Counted from the first letter of the stretch, positions 16,981-27,388 are shown. The stretch: 64,000 nt of DNA from Suilimivivens sp964402925 (GCA_964402925.1 CAYOED010000007.1:11396-75395), one strand, 5' to 3'. The notes: a model not told the origin generated them from the sequence alone. Made by a program: numbers and translations.

Positions 16981-19062
16981 TTACTTTGCTTCTTTTTTCT
17001 TTGATGTAAAGAAAAGGATTACTGCTGCTGCCATCATAGCAACACCTACGAAGGTGAAGAGGAATGTACCCATACCACCAGTGGTAGGAAGTTCAAAACC
17101 ATGCTTGTTGACAACTTTCTCTAACAAGGTACCTGCACTAAGATCCTGTGTGCCTGTTACCGTAGAGCCATCTTTCCTAATTGTAACTTCCTCATATTCC
17201 TGCTTAATCAGTATACCATTTTCATCAAATTCTTTCGTTTCTGTCCATTTTGTTTCGTACTCATAATTCAATACGATTTCTACAGGAGCTTTTAACAGAT
17301 TATATCCAGTAGCAGTCTTTGTTTCAACCAACCAATATTTTCCGTCAGCAAGTCCTGTCTGAGTTATATTACCATTGGCATCTGTAATCAATTTGTCAGT
17401 ATTAACTTTCACATAATACTTGTTAGCGTCCAAACCAGCGCCTTCAAATGCGTCACCTTTCTGTGCACCTGTCACATTTGACTCTACCTCACGATATAAA
17501 TCAAATTCTACGTCTTTAAGTGGCTCACCCTCATCATTTACTTTATCAATTTTAATTGCAAAGCTATATACAACTGCGCCATCATGAATTTCTTTCTTGC
17601 CCGGCTTCTTTGGATCACCGTCAGGTAAAATCTCACTGGAGTACTCAAGTTTAACAGTGTTAGGATTTTCAAGATCTACTACTTTATTTGCATCTGCTGT
17701 CAGTTTTGCATCGTAAGTAATTACGATTTCTTTGCCGGCTGCAGCTTTCACAGCACTCGCAGTAGTATCGAAAGTGATTACAAATCCTTTATTGTTTGCA
17801 ACCTTTGTATAGTCACGATTTTCAAGCAACTTAGTATCTTCACATTTAATTTCAATAGTGCTTACATCATCCTGAAGACCATTCGGTGTATCAGTTAATT
17901 TAAATTCTTCAAGATCAGCTATGTTAGCAGGAACTTTAACCGTTACCTTATAAGGAATTATGTCTCCGAAATTGTAATCGGTTTCATCTACCCAGTTTTC
18001 AGCTTCGCTATGACCGTCCTGTACTTCCTTATCAACGTCTGGTTTGTCATTGTACGCTTTAATCCATTCGACTGTGCCATCTGTAGCAACATAGTCAGTG
18101 TTGTTAGGGAATGTAATGGTACTACCGTTTACTGTAAATTCATATTTAGTTTTCTGGTCTAAAATATATCCATTCTTTTCACCAGTAGTGCCCAGTGAAT
18201 ACTCTACAAAATAATAGTCACCAGATGAAAGACCCTCAACGCTGATTTTTCCATTATCATCAGTTACTAAAGTATAATCAGTACCCGCATTATCTGTACC
18301 ATTTGCCGGTGCAGCTGTGATCTCTTTCCAGCCTTCTTCGGCATTATCATCTTTTTTAAACAATTTGAAAGTAACGCCTGCCAACGGAGTAGCCTCGCCT
18401 TTATCACCTCCGGTGATAGCTAACTTTTCCAATTCAAGACCACCGTAAGCAGTCTCATTTTTAGGGAACACCTGTACATCATACAGCCACTCATCACCTT
18501 CTACAGTGGTCATAGGAATTGATACCAGGAAAGGCTTTACTGATGTTGTTACTGCATCCGGTACACCAGTTTCAATTACCAGGTAAATACCAAGATCTAA
18601 ATCAGAGAATACCGCAGCTCCCTGAGTACCATCTGCACCTGTGACTTTCTTTGCCATCTGTGGAGTAGTGGTAGTACTCTTAACCGTCCATGCCTTAGAA
18701 CCTGCCGCCGGTGCATTCACATAATCCTCTACCTTGGGAAGAGTAGCCTTTCCGTCAGCGCCAGAATAGTATTCCAGCATAGCAGCCTTATCCATTACGC
18801 GATAGATGGTAAATTCTACGCCATCCAATAAATCCTTATCGGTAGGCTTATCACTTGCTGCACCAGTACCAGGAGTACCATTTTCATCAATTGCATCGAC
18901 TTCGTATTTGTAAATCGTCAAAGATCCCTTTCGATCTTCGATAGTCGATAACGACGTCCCTTGAGTTGAGTAGTCGTTTGCGGCAAATGCCGTCATTGTC
19001 ATCATGGACATTGCCATTGCCAGAGTTATAACTCCAGCCAAAAGTTTTTTCAATTTCTTCAT
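16981..19062 (-). CDS. Major pilin (SpaA-type, LPTTG)
   Basis: 693 aa. Signal peptide (about 1-28, ending AAFAAND), several Cna-B/SpaA isopeptide domains, pilin motif WLYDVQVFPK near residue 200 whose lysine is the expected cross-link site, E-box-like YWLVETKTATGYNLL near residue 585, and the sorting signal LPTTGG at 658 with a hydrophobic helix and KKKEAK tail. These are the features of a polymerised backbone pilin. It precedes its sortase by 31 bases. Confidence 0.93.
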   Translation of the reverse strand: MKKLKKLLAGVITLAMAMSMMTMTAFAANDYSTQGTSLSTIEDRKGSLTIYKYEVDAIDENGTPGTGAASDKPTDKDLLDGVEFTIYRVMDKAAMLEYYSGADGKATLPKVEDYVNAPAAGSKAWTVKSTTTTPQMAKKVTGADGTQGAAVFSDLDLGIYLVIETGVPDAVTTSVKPFLVSIPMTTVEGDEWLYDVQVFPKNETAYGGLELEKLAITGGDKGEATPLAGVTFKLFKKDDNAEEGWKEITAAPANGTDNAGTDYTLVTDDNGKISVEGLSSGDYYFVEYSLGTTGEKNGYILDQKTKYEFTVNGSTITFPNNTDYVATDGTVEWIKAYNDKPDVDKEVQDGHSEAENWVDETDYNFGDIIPYKVTVKVPANIADLEEFKLTDTPNGLQDDVSTIEIKCEDTKLLENRDYTKVANNKGFVITFDTTASAVKAAAGKEIVITYDAKLTADANKVVDLENPNTVKLEYSSEILPDGDPKKPGKKEIHDGAVVYSFAIKIDKVNDEGEPLKDVEFDLYREVESNVTGAQKGDAFEGAGLDANKYYVKVNTDKLITDANGNITQTGLADGKYWLVETKTATGYNLLKAPVEIVLNYEYETKWTETKEFDENGILIKQEYEEVTIRKDGSTVTGTQDLSAGTLLEKVVNKHGFELPTTGGMGTFLFTFVGVAMMAAAVILFFTSKKKEAK

Positions 19063-19129
19063 TTTGTCTCATCCTTTCTTTTTAATTTTTTACTGTGTTG
19101 ACTTTTTATATTTACTTTTTCTCTCTCCC

Positions 19130-22100
19130 TCAGGAGGCTTTACCCTCCTTTCTGCGCTTACGCATACTGTCTATATACATAAGGCTGGCAATCATGCAAA
19201 TGCTTAAGCCGCCTACAGTAAACGGAATTGGTCCTGCGCCGCCGGTTGCCGGCATCACCAGATTCTGACCATTTTTGATAGTGAGTTCAATTGTGTTGCC
19301 CACCGGTGTCTTTTGTTCTCCGTTAATCGTGTATGTAAAGCTTCCATCCGTATTGATTATGATTGGAATGGGGCTTGCCAGAAGCGTATGTCCTGGCGCT
19401 GTCGCTGTTTCGACTAACTGATACTCACCGCTGGGAAGATTTGAGAAGATGATAACACCTGCTCCTCCTACCGGATTTTCTTCCTCGCTCGGCGTTGTAA
19501 TCGTATCCGTCTCGCTATCGTTTACAATCACATTTACAGGTTTCCAGTTGCCCTCACTGTCTTTCCTCTGCAATTGGAAGGAAACCCCTCCAAGAGGCTG
19601 ACCGCTGGCATCCACCTTTTTAACTTTTAAGGACACCGTATGTACATTTGTTATTTCAGTGCTATAAAGCTCTTCATTATAAGGGTCATCTGTATCTTTG
19701 CCGTTGATACTCTTATCCTGATAGCTTACTTGGAAGTTATCCCAGAATCCGTTATTTTCGACAACCGTTTCTTTCGTGATCTTTCCGTCGGCATCCGTTT
19801 CAACTTCAACTTCAACAACACGATATTCGTACATTCCTTTATTATGGTCTGTATTGTCAACGTATTTTTCTAGGTCTGAGAACTTATACTTCCATATCCT
19901 TTCGTATCCTACGGTACCCAGTTTTACAGATTCTTTATACTTTTCAACATCTACCCAGTCACCATTGCTGCCTTTAACTCTCCGCTGGAGACGAATGTAG
20001 AGGTTTTCCGGACAATCACTGTCTGCCATTATCTCTCCAGCCGCGTCCTTCCATATCTTTGTCACCTCAATGCTCATGGTAGGTTTCAGCATATTGGAGA
20101 AGTTGAAAGTGTATGCAGGATAATCTATGTTGATCTTTCCTTTTACCTGTCCTGTCTCGGCGTTAAATTCGAACTCGCCACCATCGCTTTCTTTGGTCAC
20201 TCCTTCAAGGAAAGACTTATCTGCCGGTTTCAATTCCTCTATCACGAACTCTGTATTGAGCGGAATACCACTGATTACTTTCTCCCCGCCGGCTTTCAGC
20301 TTAAATGTGGTGGTAATCGGTGTCTCGCCTTCCAGTCCCATACCCGCTACATTGGTGAAGGTAACTCTGAACTGGTATTCCTCCGTCAAAGCTTGGGATC
20401 CGTCTGCCTGGGATTTCTTAATCGTAAGTGATCCCACATTAACTTTATTCGTGTAAACGACTTTCAGTTTTGTTACACCTGCATCAGAATCCGGCTCCGA
20501 GTAGGAGCGAAATACAAATACCGGAACCGTAGGCTTTTTGTCCTCAGTGTAATTATTCCCCGCATTTAATGCAGCTCCATCTTTCGATTCTTCGCTATAT
20601 TTTTCTGTTCTTCCGTCACTTACAGATACGCCCTGTTGATTAATCAGCCCTCCTGTAATGGTATTCTGCACCGTCGAGCCCGTCCCCATTGCCTTTACCG
20701 GCTGGTCATTTTCGTACATTGTCCATGTCGTAGTAAAGACCGGCGAACTAAGAAGTTCCGTCAGTTCGATATAACTGCCGCGCCGGAACTGGTCTCTAAA
20801 TAACACCGTTTCACCATTTTCAAGTGAAAATGTTCCGCCTTTGTCAATCATTCCATAAGTATCAGCAACACCATCTAACTTCCTTGTAAACACTGCACCT
20901 GCCGGTATTTCCAGCTGGGCTGATGTAGCCGAACCATAATCCGGAATTTCCGGTTGCTTTGTAATGAATCCTGTCAGTTTCTGGGAACCTGCTTCCGGCT
21001 TAAATATAAAATCATCCAGATAAAAGGGCTGTGAATAATTATAGCCAAAACGAATGCCTGTTATATTAGCCCGGTTTATAGTGTCAGTTCCAAAAAATTT
21101 ATTCAAGTCTATTGTCAGCGTACTCCATTCTCCACGTTTCATGGAAGCAGAACCTTCTATTTTTCCGCTTAGCGTGTGCGTCGACGATCCGCTGTCTGTA
21201 TCAATCCGCAGATACATGTCGGAAAGGCTTGGGTAGCCGGAACCCGCATAAAAATAGCTGAACTGCAGATACTTCATTTTACTTGCATCTGCACTGCCCG
21301 GAATGACACCATATCTCAGATCCCTATAAGCGCCGGACGAATCACTTTCCTTCGCCAGCCAGTAAGCAACTCCGGAATGTCCCTCATACCCTTCTAGCTG
21401 TGTAAATGTGTTTGCATCCGCTGTTGCAGATATGCCTTCAAAAGCAGGATTGAATTCAACCGGTGGTTCCTGCGCCTCTGTCGAAGTAACTGTCTGCGGT
21501 GCGAAATGTGTCGCCAGATTTCTGATGGAAAATTCAAATATCTTTTGGTCATTGAAAGTAGTCTTAAACAAATCATTGACATCAGATGTATCTACCTTTT
21601 TCTGAACTTCCAGCTGATTTTCATCTGGGAAATTAAAGCTGATCTTCATGTTGGACTCCCACATACCACGCTCCATATAGAACATGGTCAGGGTATGTTC
21701 TCTGGTGTCATATTTTTCGTTTTCAAATCCGTCTATTTGAAAGCTGCCTTTTGTCTCTAAAGAGCTCGAACCTGCACTTTTCTTTACGCTGCTAATTGTG
21801 TATTCTCTGGTTGCAAAATTTAAGGTTCCATGTGCAGGCGAATGAACGCCGCCCATATCCAACGCTAAATGCCCATCAATGAACACCCATACATCATCAT
21901 CACCGGAAAAGTCGAACTTGATATCTGCCTTTTCATCTCCAGTAGTTTCCTTCTCCACTTGTCCGTCTTCGGTTAGACGGAACTTGATTTCCAGCTTTGC
22001 GGCATAGCCGTAATTATAAGATCTTGCACCATTGTTACTTCCTGAGTTAAACGGGAAAAACCCGTACGTCTCTTTTGCATCACCCTTAGAGTCCATGTTC

Positions 22101-25100
22101 TTACTCCAGCCTTTTTTCGGCTGCGTTTCATCCTCATAGAGATAATACTCGTCATTAGAAGTTTTCTTCATCTCCAGAGATTTCAAATCGCTATCATAGA
22201 CCCAATAAGAGACACCTGGCTCATTTTCGTGATAGTTATCCATTAATTCAAAGGGGAACGATACGTCTTCGTATACCTTGCCCAAAACAGCATTTTTACT
22301 GTTGTCCCCTGCAAGGAAATCTTCGTTGAAATAGGGAAGCACTGCCCTGTTTCCGCTTGAATAGATCTGACCATCTTTCAATTCATCCGCAACAAATCCT
22401 CGGGCTATCCTGGAATAATCATCCTCGTCTACGGCTCCAGTTATATCCATCATCGAATTGTTCGTCGAGAAGAAATTATGTTCATTTCCATATCCATATA
22501 AATTCAATGCATCAGCCAGTTTGCCACTGAATGCACCGCTTAAATCATGAGGCTGGAAATGTCCGGTATAAAGAGGAATTGATTCCCCAGCTTCTTCGTA
22601 ATAATCACTCAAAGCCTGATTGAATTCCCTAAACGGCACCCAGTCGCGAGCCGACATATTCTCAAACCCTGAAAGATTATCACGATTATTCCCATTCAAT
22701 TCATAATCCGAATAATAATCATACAATGTAGTCTTAACATATAATCTCTTCGCATTTTTTGTATAATCTGCCTGTGTGATATCAACCACCGGCGTTTGTT
22801 TGATTTCCTCAGGATCCCTGATGGTATAAACTTCAGCCCAGTAACCGCCGCGCCAGTTATTTCCATATATTGCATCATCGCCGGTGTCTGCATAAAAGCA
22901 GGGATCAAAAAGATTGTTTGGAACTTTTTGATAATCTGTTCCGTTGGCATATTTACCGCCACTCGATGAAATCTTATAATTTGCGAACTTAACATATGTA
23001 TAGTTATCTGGCACGTCTATTTTCCAGACATCCTTCCATGTGCCCCTGTCTTCAACCTTCGTCATCTCCAAGGTTTTGGCATTTTCACCAGATGGTCCTT
23101 CTGCCATCATGCAGTAAACCCCAAAATCTTGGGGAATCTCACTATTATTACTTTCATTGGCCAATTTTGACATAGTTGCGTCAAAATAAATCCAATTGCC
23201 CAGTTCATACTTACCGTCAACCTTGGCAATTTCATCTTCCAGTATAACCAAGTCATTATCTTCACTCGTTGATTCTACGACGAATTTATCCCAGAAGAAG
23301 TGGTACTTCGTCCCATCCTGGTCTATATAAGTCAAAATCGTCTGCGAAGTCGCTGTAGGATCGTTGTCAAATATATGAATGTACGTTCTGGCATCTTCTT
23401 CATCTACTTTCAGCGGAATTAACTCTCCATCACCAATCTGGAACTGCGCACCAAGCGTTTCTGCTCCATTTGCATCATCTGTACCAGCATTTCCGGTTGC
23501 CCCGTCATCTCCATCCACGGTTTTTGGGACTTTAAAGTACAATTTATCAAAATAAAGCGTCTTGCCTGACAGCTCTTCGGCTGTTTCAGAAGGTCTTGCT
23601 CCCCAAGTACTGATTGTCGTTCCGTCCGCCTTTTCGGTAATGCCGTAGTAGAAGGTATCCATGGTGTTTTCAGCATAAGAGAAACCCTTTATACCATCTG
23701 ATGCTCGATTAAATAAATTATATGTTTCTCCTATTTTTACTTTATTGCCATCCACATCTCTAACATAAAATGTCACAGTAGAATAGGGTTGATCTAATAC
23801 ATTCTCATTATCTCTAGGTATCTCACATTTTTTTGTTGTAGTGCCAGAAAGCTCGACATCAGAGGAGTCCGTAATCCCTTCTCCTCCAAACACTGCAACA
23901 ATATCACCATTCAATTGTGATGTCATATCAACAAAATAAATCGGATTCCCGCCTTGAGACTCTGGTCCTAAGTCGACATAACCTACCGCTCTCTTCGTCT
24001 TATTATCTGAAGGATTCAACTCCATATCTCCAGTAAGCCAATAGCAAGGATGCGTACCTGTAAGCTCGATATTAACAGTTTGAAGATAATTCGGGCTCAC
24101 TTCAGCTGGCCAATCTTTTTGCGGCACGAAAAGTGCATATACAGTATTCTGCATTTGTGCTTCTGTAAGATAGCTTGAAAGATCTATTTCCAATAGCTGC
24201 GAGCCTGTCTCTGGATTAATCCTTGAAGACGGCTGCATCTTTATTAGATCAGTCGCAAATACTCCTTCATGAAAAAGATGAATATACACATCTCCCCAAT
24301 TGTTGTCCTCCCACTCCCTAGTATACCAAGGATCAAAATACACTACTTCGGTGCCTCCGCCCAGCGCTCTTGACAATGCTCCTGCGCTCTGGAGCAGGAA
24401 TGCACCGCCTGTGCTGGAAATCAATGATATCGACGTTTTAACCACCACATCGTCTTCGATTTCCTCTGGAAATGCACTCGGAGATGGGCTTATCATGTCT
24501 AAATCATCAGTAGGTTCCAATGTTCCATCTATTTCGTCGTCTGTCGTAGGGGCTGGATTTTCATCTGCCGAAACATCTGATGATTCTTCTGGCACTGCAG
24601 GAGTTTCCGGATCCGTCGTCTCTACTTCCGTCGGTTGATCATCCGATTCCGATTCTTCATCTGCTTCTATAGCATTAGGTGCGATATCATCATCTCCGCC
24701 AGCTGTACCTATCCAAGGCATTTCATAGCTTCCGTATGTAACAGTCAGATTACCGGCCGCGAATGCCGTTCTGTCTGTAATTCTTGCCTCAACTAATATC
24801 GTATCATCCTGTGAGACAGTGTCTCCTTCACTCTCTGAGCCAGGGCCTTCTTCACCCTGTGAATCATTGCCTTCTTCACTCTCTGAGTCAGTGTCTCCTT
24901 CACTCTCTGAGTCAGTGTCTTCACCCTTTGAAGCATTATCATCCACGTCACCTGTCGGTGATGCTGTCGGCTCATCTGTAGGGTCAACCGTCGGTATTTC
25001 CGTAGGCGTAGGCGCCGGTATTTCCGTAGGCGTAGGCGCCGGTGTTTCTGTAGGCTCTATGCTCGGTGTTGCCGTAGGAATTATGCTAGGCGTTGCACTC

Positions 25101-26398
25101 GGGCTGCCGGACGGACTTGCACTCGGTATCATGCTCGGCGTTGCGCTCGGGCTGCCGGACGGACTTGCACTCGGTGTCGCACTTGGGCTGCCGGACGGGC
25201 TTGCGCTAGGATCTACGCTAGGTGTTGCGCTCGGACTGCCAGACGGGCTTGCACTCGGTGTCATGCTCGGGCTCGGGCTTGCCTTCAGGATTTCTTTTCT
25301 GTCTAATGTCATCATGTAGCAAGGTTCTGCATATGTCAGCCAATCATTATACAGGATCTCTGACGATACCTCTGCATCCAGGGAATCTCCCAATATAAAC
25401 TGCAGATTTTCGTAAGGTCTCTCCATTGTGTATTCATACAGGTAACTTCCCACGCTTGAAGCAACCATTTTCACCGGTTCTTCGCTAAGTTTGTCACCCG
25501 AATCATTAAATGCATATAACCAGACGCCATTTTCTATAAAGGCTTCATCATCTTTAATATCAGATGCATCAAAATAAACTGTATATCTAATATTGCGCCA
25601 TATACCAGTGGACTCTTGACCATTCACCTGTTCAAGGAAGAAGCACGGTGCGCTGTAACTCCAATCCATGTATACCGGTGTTGTAGCAACTTCGTAATTC
25701 CAGCTGCCATAGCCGCCCATAAATGCAATACAGTCATAGGGTTTGTCAAAACTATATTCATACACACCGTCACCCTTGCCAGACGCTTTCATAGCAACCG
25801 GTACGGTGGTATAAGCATCTTCATCAGAGTTATATGCGTAAATTCCCACTCCGTTATCCGCAAATGCGCTTGCATCTGGAGCGCCGTTCAAATCAAAATA
25901 AACCGAATAAAGTCCATAAAAATATCCTCCATCCGAAAGCGCCTCGCTATTGAACATATAGCAAGGTGAGCCAAGGCTCCAGTCGATTGCCAGTGCTCCC
26001 GTCTTCGTGCCGGTATTCAAATCAGACCCCTTCGTAAATTCTACATATGTATAGTAATCATCGAGTACAAGCTGATAAATGTTCCTTTTCCCTTCTACCT
26101 TTTCCATGATAATGGGCGCATCAGAATAGGAACCGCCCTCGCGATTATATACATACGCTCCGATTCCGCTCTCCATCACATCTGAATCTGCTCCGATCAA
26201 GGATGTATCCACATAAATACAGCGTCCAGCCCCTGCTTTATCCTCATGTGCAAGCGCCGATTTTATGAGTCCGCTCCAAGAAGGCGTTTCAAGCAGCATC
26301 ACAATTGCCAATCCCAGACCGACCGCCTTTCTTACGAGCCTTGTTCTTCTCGCTTTTTCTCTTAATGTAGATATCATTTTCTCCATTTTCTGCTTCAT
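19130..26398 (-). CDS. Giant LPxTG-type pilus tip adhesin with fibro-slime domain
   Basis: 2422 aa from the ATG at 26398, nine bases after GGGG; GTG 26440 or ATG 26404 are alternatives. A signal segment is followed by about four repeats of roughly 85 aa ending in patterns such as PCYMFN, PCFFLE and PCYMMT. Next come a Ser/Pro/Thr stalk (coded about 24930-25290) and an acidic Ser/Glu stretch. The central region holds a fibro-slime/PA14-like motif, DDDVWVFIDGHLALDMGGVHSPAHG, near residue 1510. Cna-B domains follow, and the protein ends in MPATGG, a helix and RKRRKEGKAS. First gene of the operon; likely tip or anchor adhesin. Confidence 0.88.
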   Translation of the reverse strand: MKQKMEKMISTLREKARRTRLVRKAVGLGLAIVMLLETPSWSGLIKSALAHEDKAGAGRCIYVDTSLIGADSDVMESGIGAYVYNREGGSYSDAPIIMEKVEGKRNIYQLVLDDYYTYVEFTKGSDLNTGTKTGALAIDWSLGSPCYMFNSEALSDGGYFYGLYSVYFDLNGAPDASAFADNGVGIYAYNSDEDAYTTVPVAMKASGKGDGVYEYSFDKPYDCIAFMGGYGSWNYEVATTPVYMDWSYSAPCFFLEQVNGQESTGIWRNIRYTVYFDASDIKDDEAFIENGVWLYAFNDSGDKLSEEPVKMVASSVGSYLYEYTMERPYENLQFILGDSLDAEVSSEILYNDWLTYAEPCYMMTLDRKEILKASPSPSMTPSASPSGSPSATPSVDPSASPSGSPSATPSASPSGSPSATPSMIPSASPSGSPSATPSIIPTATPSIEPTETPAPTPTEIPAPTPTEIPTVDPTDEPTASPTGDVDDNASKGEDTDSESEGDTDSESEEGNDSQGEEGPGSESEGDTVSQDDTILVEARITDRTAFAAGNLTVTYGSYEMPWIGTAGGDDDIAPNAIEADEESESDDQPTEVETTDPETPAVPEESSDVSADENPAPTTDDEIDGTLEPTDDLDMISPSPSAFPEEIEDDVVVKTSISLISSTGGAFLLQSAGALSRALGGGTEVVYFDPWYTREWEDNNWGDVYIHLFHEGVFATDLIKMQPSSRINPETGSQLLEIDLSSYLTEAQMQNTVYALFVPQKDWPAEVSPNYLQTVNIELTGTHPCYWLTGDMELNPSDNKTKRAVGYVDLGPESQGGNPIYFVDMTSQLNGDIVAVFGGEGITDSSDVELSGTTTKKCEIPRDNENVLDQPYSTVTFYVRDVDGNKVKIGETYNLFNRASDGIKGFSYAENTMDTFYYGITEKADGTTISTWGARPSETAEELSGKTLYFDKLYFKVPKTVDGDDGATGNAGTDDANGAETLGAQFQIGDGELIPLKVDEEDARTYIHIFDNDPTATSQTILTYIDQDGTKYHFFWDKFVVESTSEDNDLVILEDEIAKVDGKYELGNWIYFDATMSKLANESNNSEIPQDFGVYCMMAEGPSGENAKTLEMTKVEDRGTWKDVWKIDVPDNYTYVKFANYKISSSGGKYANGTDYQKVPNNLFDPCFYADTGDDAIYGNNWRGGYWAEVYTIRDPEEIKQTPVVDITQADYTKNAKRLYVKTTLYDYYSDYELNGNNRDNLSGFENMSARDWVPFREFNQALSDYYEEAGESIPLYTGHFQPHDLSGAFSGKLADALNLYGYGNEHNFFSTNNSMMDITGAVDEDDYSRIARGFVADELKDGQIYSSGNRAVLPYFNEDFLAGDNSKNAVLGKVYEDVSFPFELMDNYHENEPGVSYWVYDSDLKSLEMKKTSNDEYYLYEDETQPKKGWSKNMDSKGDAKETYGFFPFNSGSNNGARSYNYGYAAKLEIKFRLTEDGQVEKETTGDEKADIKFDFSGDDDVWVFIDGHLALDMGGVHSPAHGTLNFATREYTISSVKKSAGSSSLETKGSFQIDGFENEKYDTREHTLTMFYMERGMWESNMKISFNFPDENQLEVQKKVDTSDVNDLFKTTFNDQKIFEFSIRNLATHFAPQTVTSTEAQEPPVEFNPAFEGISATADANTFTQLEGYEGHSGVAYWLAKESDSSGAYRDLRYGVIPGSADASKMKYLQFSYFYAGSGYPSLSDMYLRIDTDSGSSTHTLSGKIEGSASMKRGEWSTLTIDLNKFFGTDTINRANITGIRFGYNYSQPFYLDDFIFKPEAGSQKLTGFITKQPEIPDYGSATSAQLEIPAGAVFTRKLDGVADTYGMIDKGGTFSLENGETVLFRDQFRRGSYIELTELLSSPVFTTTWTMYENDQPVKAMGTGSTVQNTITGGLINQQGVSVSDGRTEKYSEESKDGAALNAGNNYTEDKKPTVPVFVFRSYSEPDSDAGVTKLKVVYTNKVNVGSLTIKKSQADGSQALTEEYQFRVTFTNVAGMGLEGETPITTTFKLKAGGEKVISGIPLNTEFVIEELKPADKSFLEGVTKESDGGEFEFNAETGQVKGKINIDYPAYTFNFSNMLKPTMSIEVTKIWKDAAGEIMADSDCPENLYIRLQRRVKGSNGDWVDVEKYKESVKLGTVGYERIWKYKFSDLEKYVDNTDHNKGMYEYRVVEVEVETDADGKITKETVVENNGFWDNFQVSYQDKSINGKDTDDPYNEELYSTEITNVHTVSLKVKKVDASGQPLGGVSFQLQRKDSEGNWKPVNVIVNDSETDTITTPSEEENPVGGAGVIIFSNLPSGEYQLVETATAPGHTLLASPIPIIINTDGSFTYTINGEQKTPVGNTIELTIKNGQNLVMPATGGAGPIPFTVGGLSICMIASLMYIDSMRKRRKEGKAS
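24930..25290 (-). repeat. Coding minisatellite in the adhesin stalk
   Basis: Imperfect tandem units of 36 and 48 bp encode PSASPSGSPSAT-type peptides of 12 or 16 residues. Neighbouring units are nearly identical at the DNA level, so slippage or recombination could change stalk length without shifting frame. Confidence 0.85.
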
Positions 26399-26524
26399 AC
26401 TCATCAACCCCACATACTTAATTACCGGAAATATGCTCACCGTCCGTTAACGTTACCAATTATTCATTACAATTTATTTTGTTTCTTCTCTGTTACTTTC
26501 TTCCTAATTTTTGGGTTCAAGATT

Positions 26525-26553
26525 AGTATAGTACTCTTAAAATTTACTGTCAA
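26525..26553 (-). promoter_or_regulatory. Promoter of the pilus operon
   Basis: TTGACA (26548-26553), a 17-base spacer and TATACT (26525-26530) give a near-consensus sigma-A promoter about 120 bases before the adhesin start. The AT-rich leader between them shows no obvious riboswitch. Confidence 0.8.
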
Positions 26554-26736
26554 GTTTTCCTAAAGTTTCCGAAAAATTTTGTCATGCTGTACAAATTATT
26601 TTCATAGTTTTTGTGCAATTTATGAATTGCTTTTTGGGAATATTTACCGAATCTCCGAATAGTGAGCTCAACCAAAAAAAACCGTGCAGGAACAACTGTT
26701 CCTATGCGCACGTCTGACTTCCAGTAACGCCTTATT

Positions 26737-27029
26737 TCACGCATCACTGCAAAGATATATACTCCTTCGCCTTACAGTACTCTTCTGATGTGGTTCCAGT
26801 TCCTTCCCATGCCTCTCCGAATCTACATGAAAGCTTTTCATCGCAGACTCCACACTTTTCACAATTTCTTCGTGTCCGCCACTTCATCTGTCGTCGTATT
26901 GATATAATCCATAAAGTCCAGGAACTCTTGGGAAAAATCCTCCCTGTTCCCGCCCTTCGTGTTGATAAAGGCTCTGAGCGCACCGGCGTTCTCTACACCT
27001 CCTGCTATTTTTTGTTTTTCAATAACCAT
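26737..27029 (-). pseudogene. Degraded remnant resembling the C-terminal part of an Rpn/PD-(D/E)XK transposase-like protein
   Basis: Reading from 27029 gives KIAGGVENAGALRAFINTKG and then FLDFMDYINTTTDEVADTKK before a stop. A one-base frameshift lets the reading continue as IVKSVESAMKSFHVDSERHG. The style resembles the region after the nuclease domain in Rpn-like proteins common in Lachnospiraceae, but no nuclease domain is left. A second scrap encoding DFMDYINAS lies near 27650. Low confidence in family; high in decay. Confidence 0.4.
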
Positions 27030-27076
27030 TTTATCTTAGAGTGACAAAAATTGTTGACGGAAACGCTGATAAGTGT

Positions 27077-27172
27077 TAAGTTATTTTATAAGAAAAGGCG
27101 TTACCGTAAAGCAACGGTTCGCCTCAGTTATATGGTTATCAAAAAGCAACCTAACTTTGGTCAGAGCGGTTG
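27077..27172 (-). terminator. Paired hairpins at the end of the small hydrophobic ORF
   Basis: The first stem, about 27143-27171 on the minus strand, pairs AGCAACC with GGTTGCT and is followed by TTTT. A second stem, about 27092-27125, pairs AGGCG-ACCG with CGGT-ACGCCT and is also followed by U residues. A double hairpin at the 3' end is typical of Firmicute type I toxin mRNAs. Confidence 0.55.
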
Positions 27173-27273
27173 CTTTTTTGATGTCTATTTTTTCTTCCGG
27201 TCCGCCGGATACTGATTATCGTGACGATGATACTGATGACCGTCACTACAATACCGACAAGTTCTAAAATCAT
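27151..27273 (-). CDS. Small hydrophobic peptide, candidate type I toxin
   Basis: 40 aa from ATG 27273, or 43 aa from GTG 27282 which has AAAGGTAGG upstream. The N-terminal 22 residues form one membrane helix (MILELVGIVVTVISIIVTII), followed by a basic tail (RRTGRKNRHQK). The stop overlaps the first of two terminator-like hairpins. This small helix plus basic tail plus 3' hairpin layout matches Firmicute type I toxins. A 14-aa upstream frame starting at 27316 with a strong AGGAGGGG site overlaps it and may couple its translation. The antisense RNA was not identified. Confidence 0.5.
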   Translation of the reverse strand: MILELVGIVVTVISIIVTIISIRRTGRKNRHQKSNRSDQS

Positions 27274-27353
27274 TCCGAACACCAATAGTACCTACCTTTC
27301 GCTTTACTTTCCATATGTATCCCCTCCTTCAGTACTGGAAGCTCTCAAAATGT

Positions 27354-27388
27354 ACTCATGGAATGTACGGGAAATAACGTCAGCCTGC
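27354..27388 (+). repeat. 35-bp direct repeat, left copy (duplicate of the grcA-like 3' end)
   Basis: Identical over 35 bases to 28667-28701, which lies in the last codons of the glycyl-radical protein gene. The left copy has no matching gene around it. The pair brackets the type III toxin-antitoxin module, as expected for an insertion that duplicated its target or for a copied gene end. Confidence 0.85.

Noticed and set aside
24819..25319. Plus-strand 166-aa frame with GVALGLPDGLALG repeats
   Set aside because: It is the antisense shadow of the Ser/Pro minisatellite in the adhesin gene and has no ribosome site.
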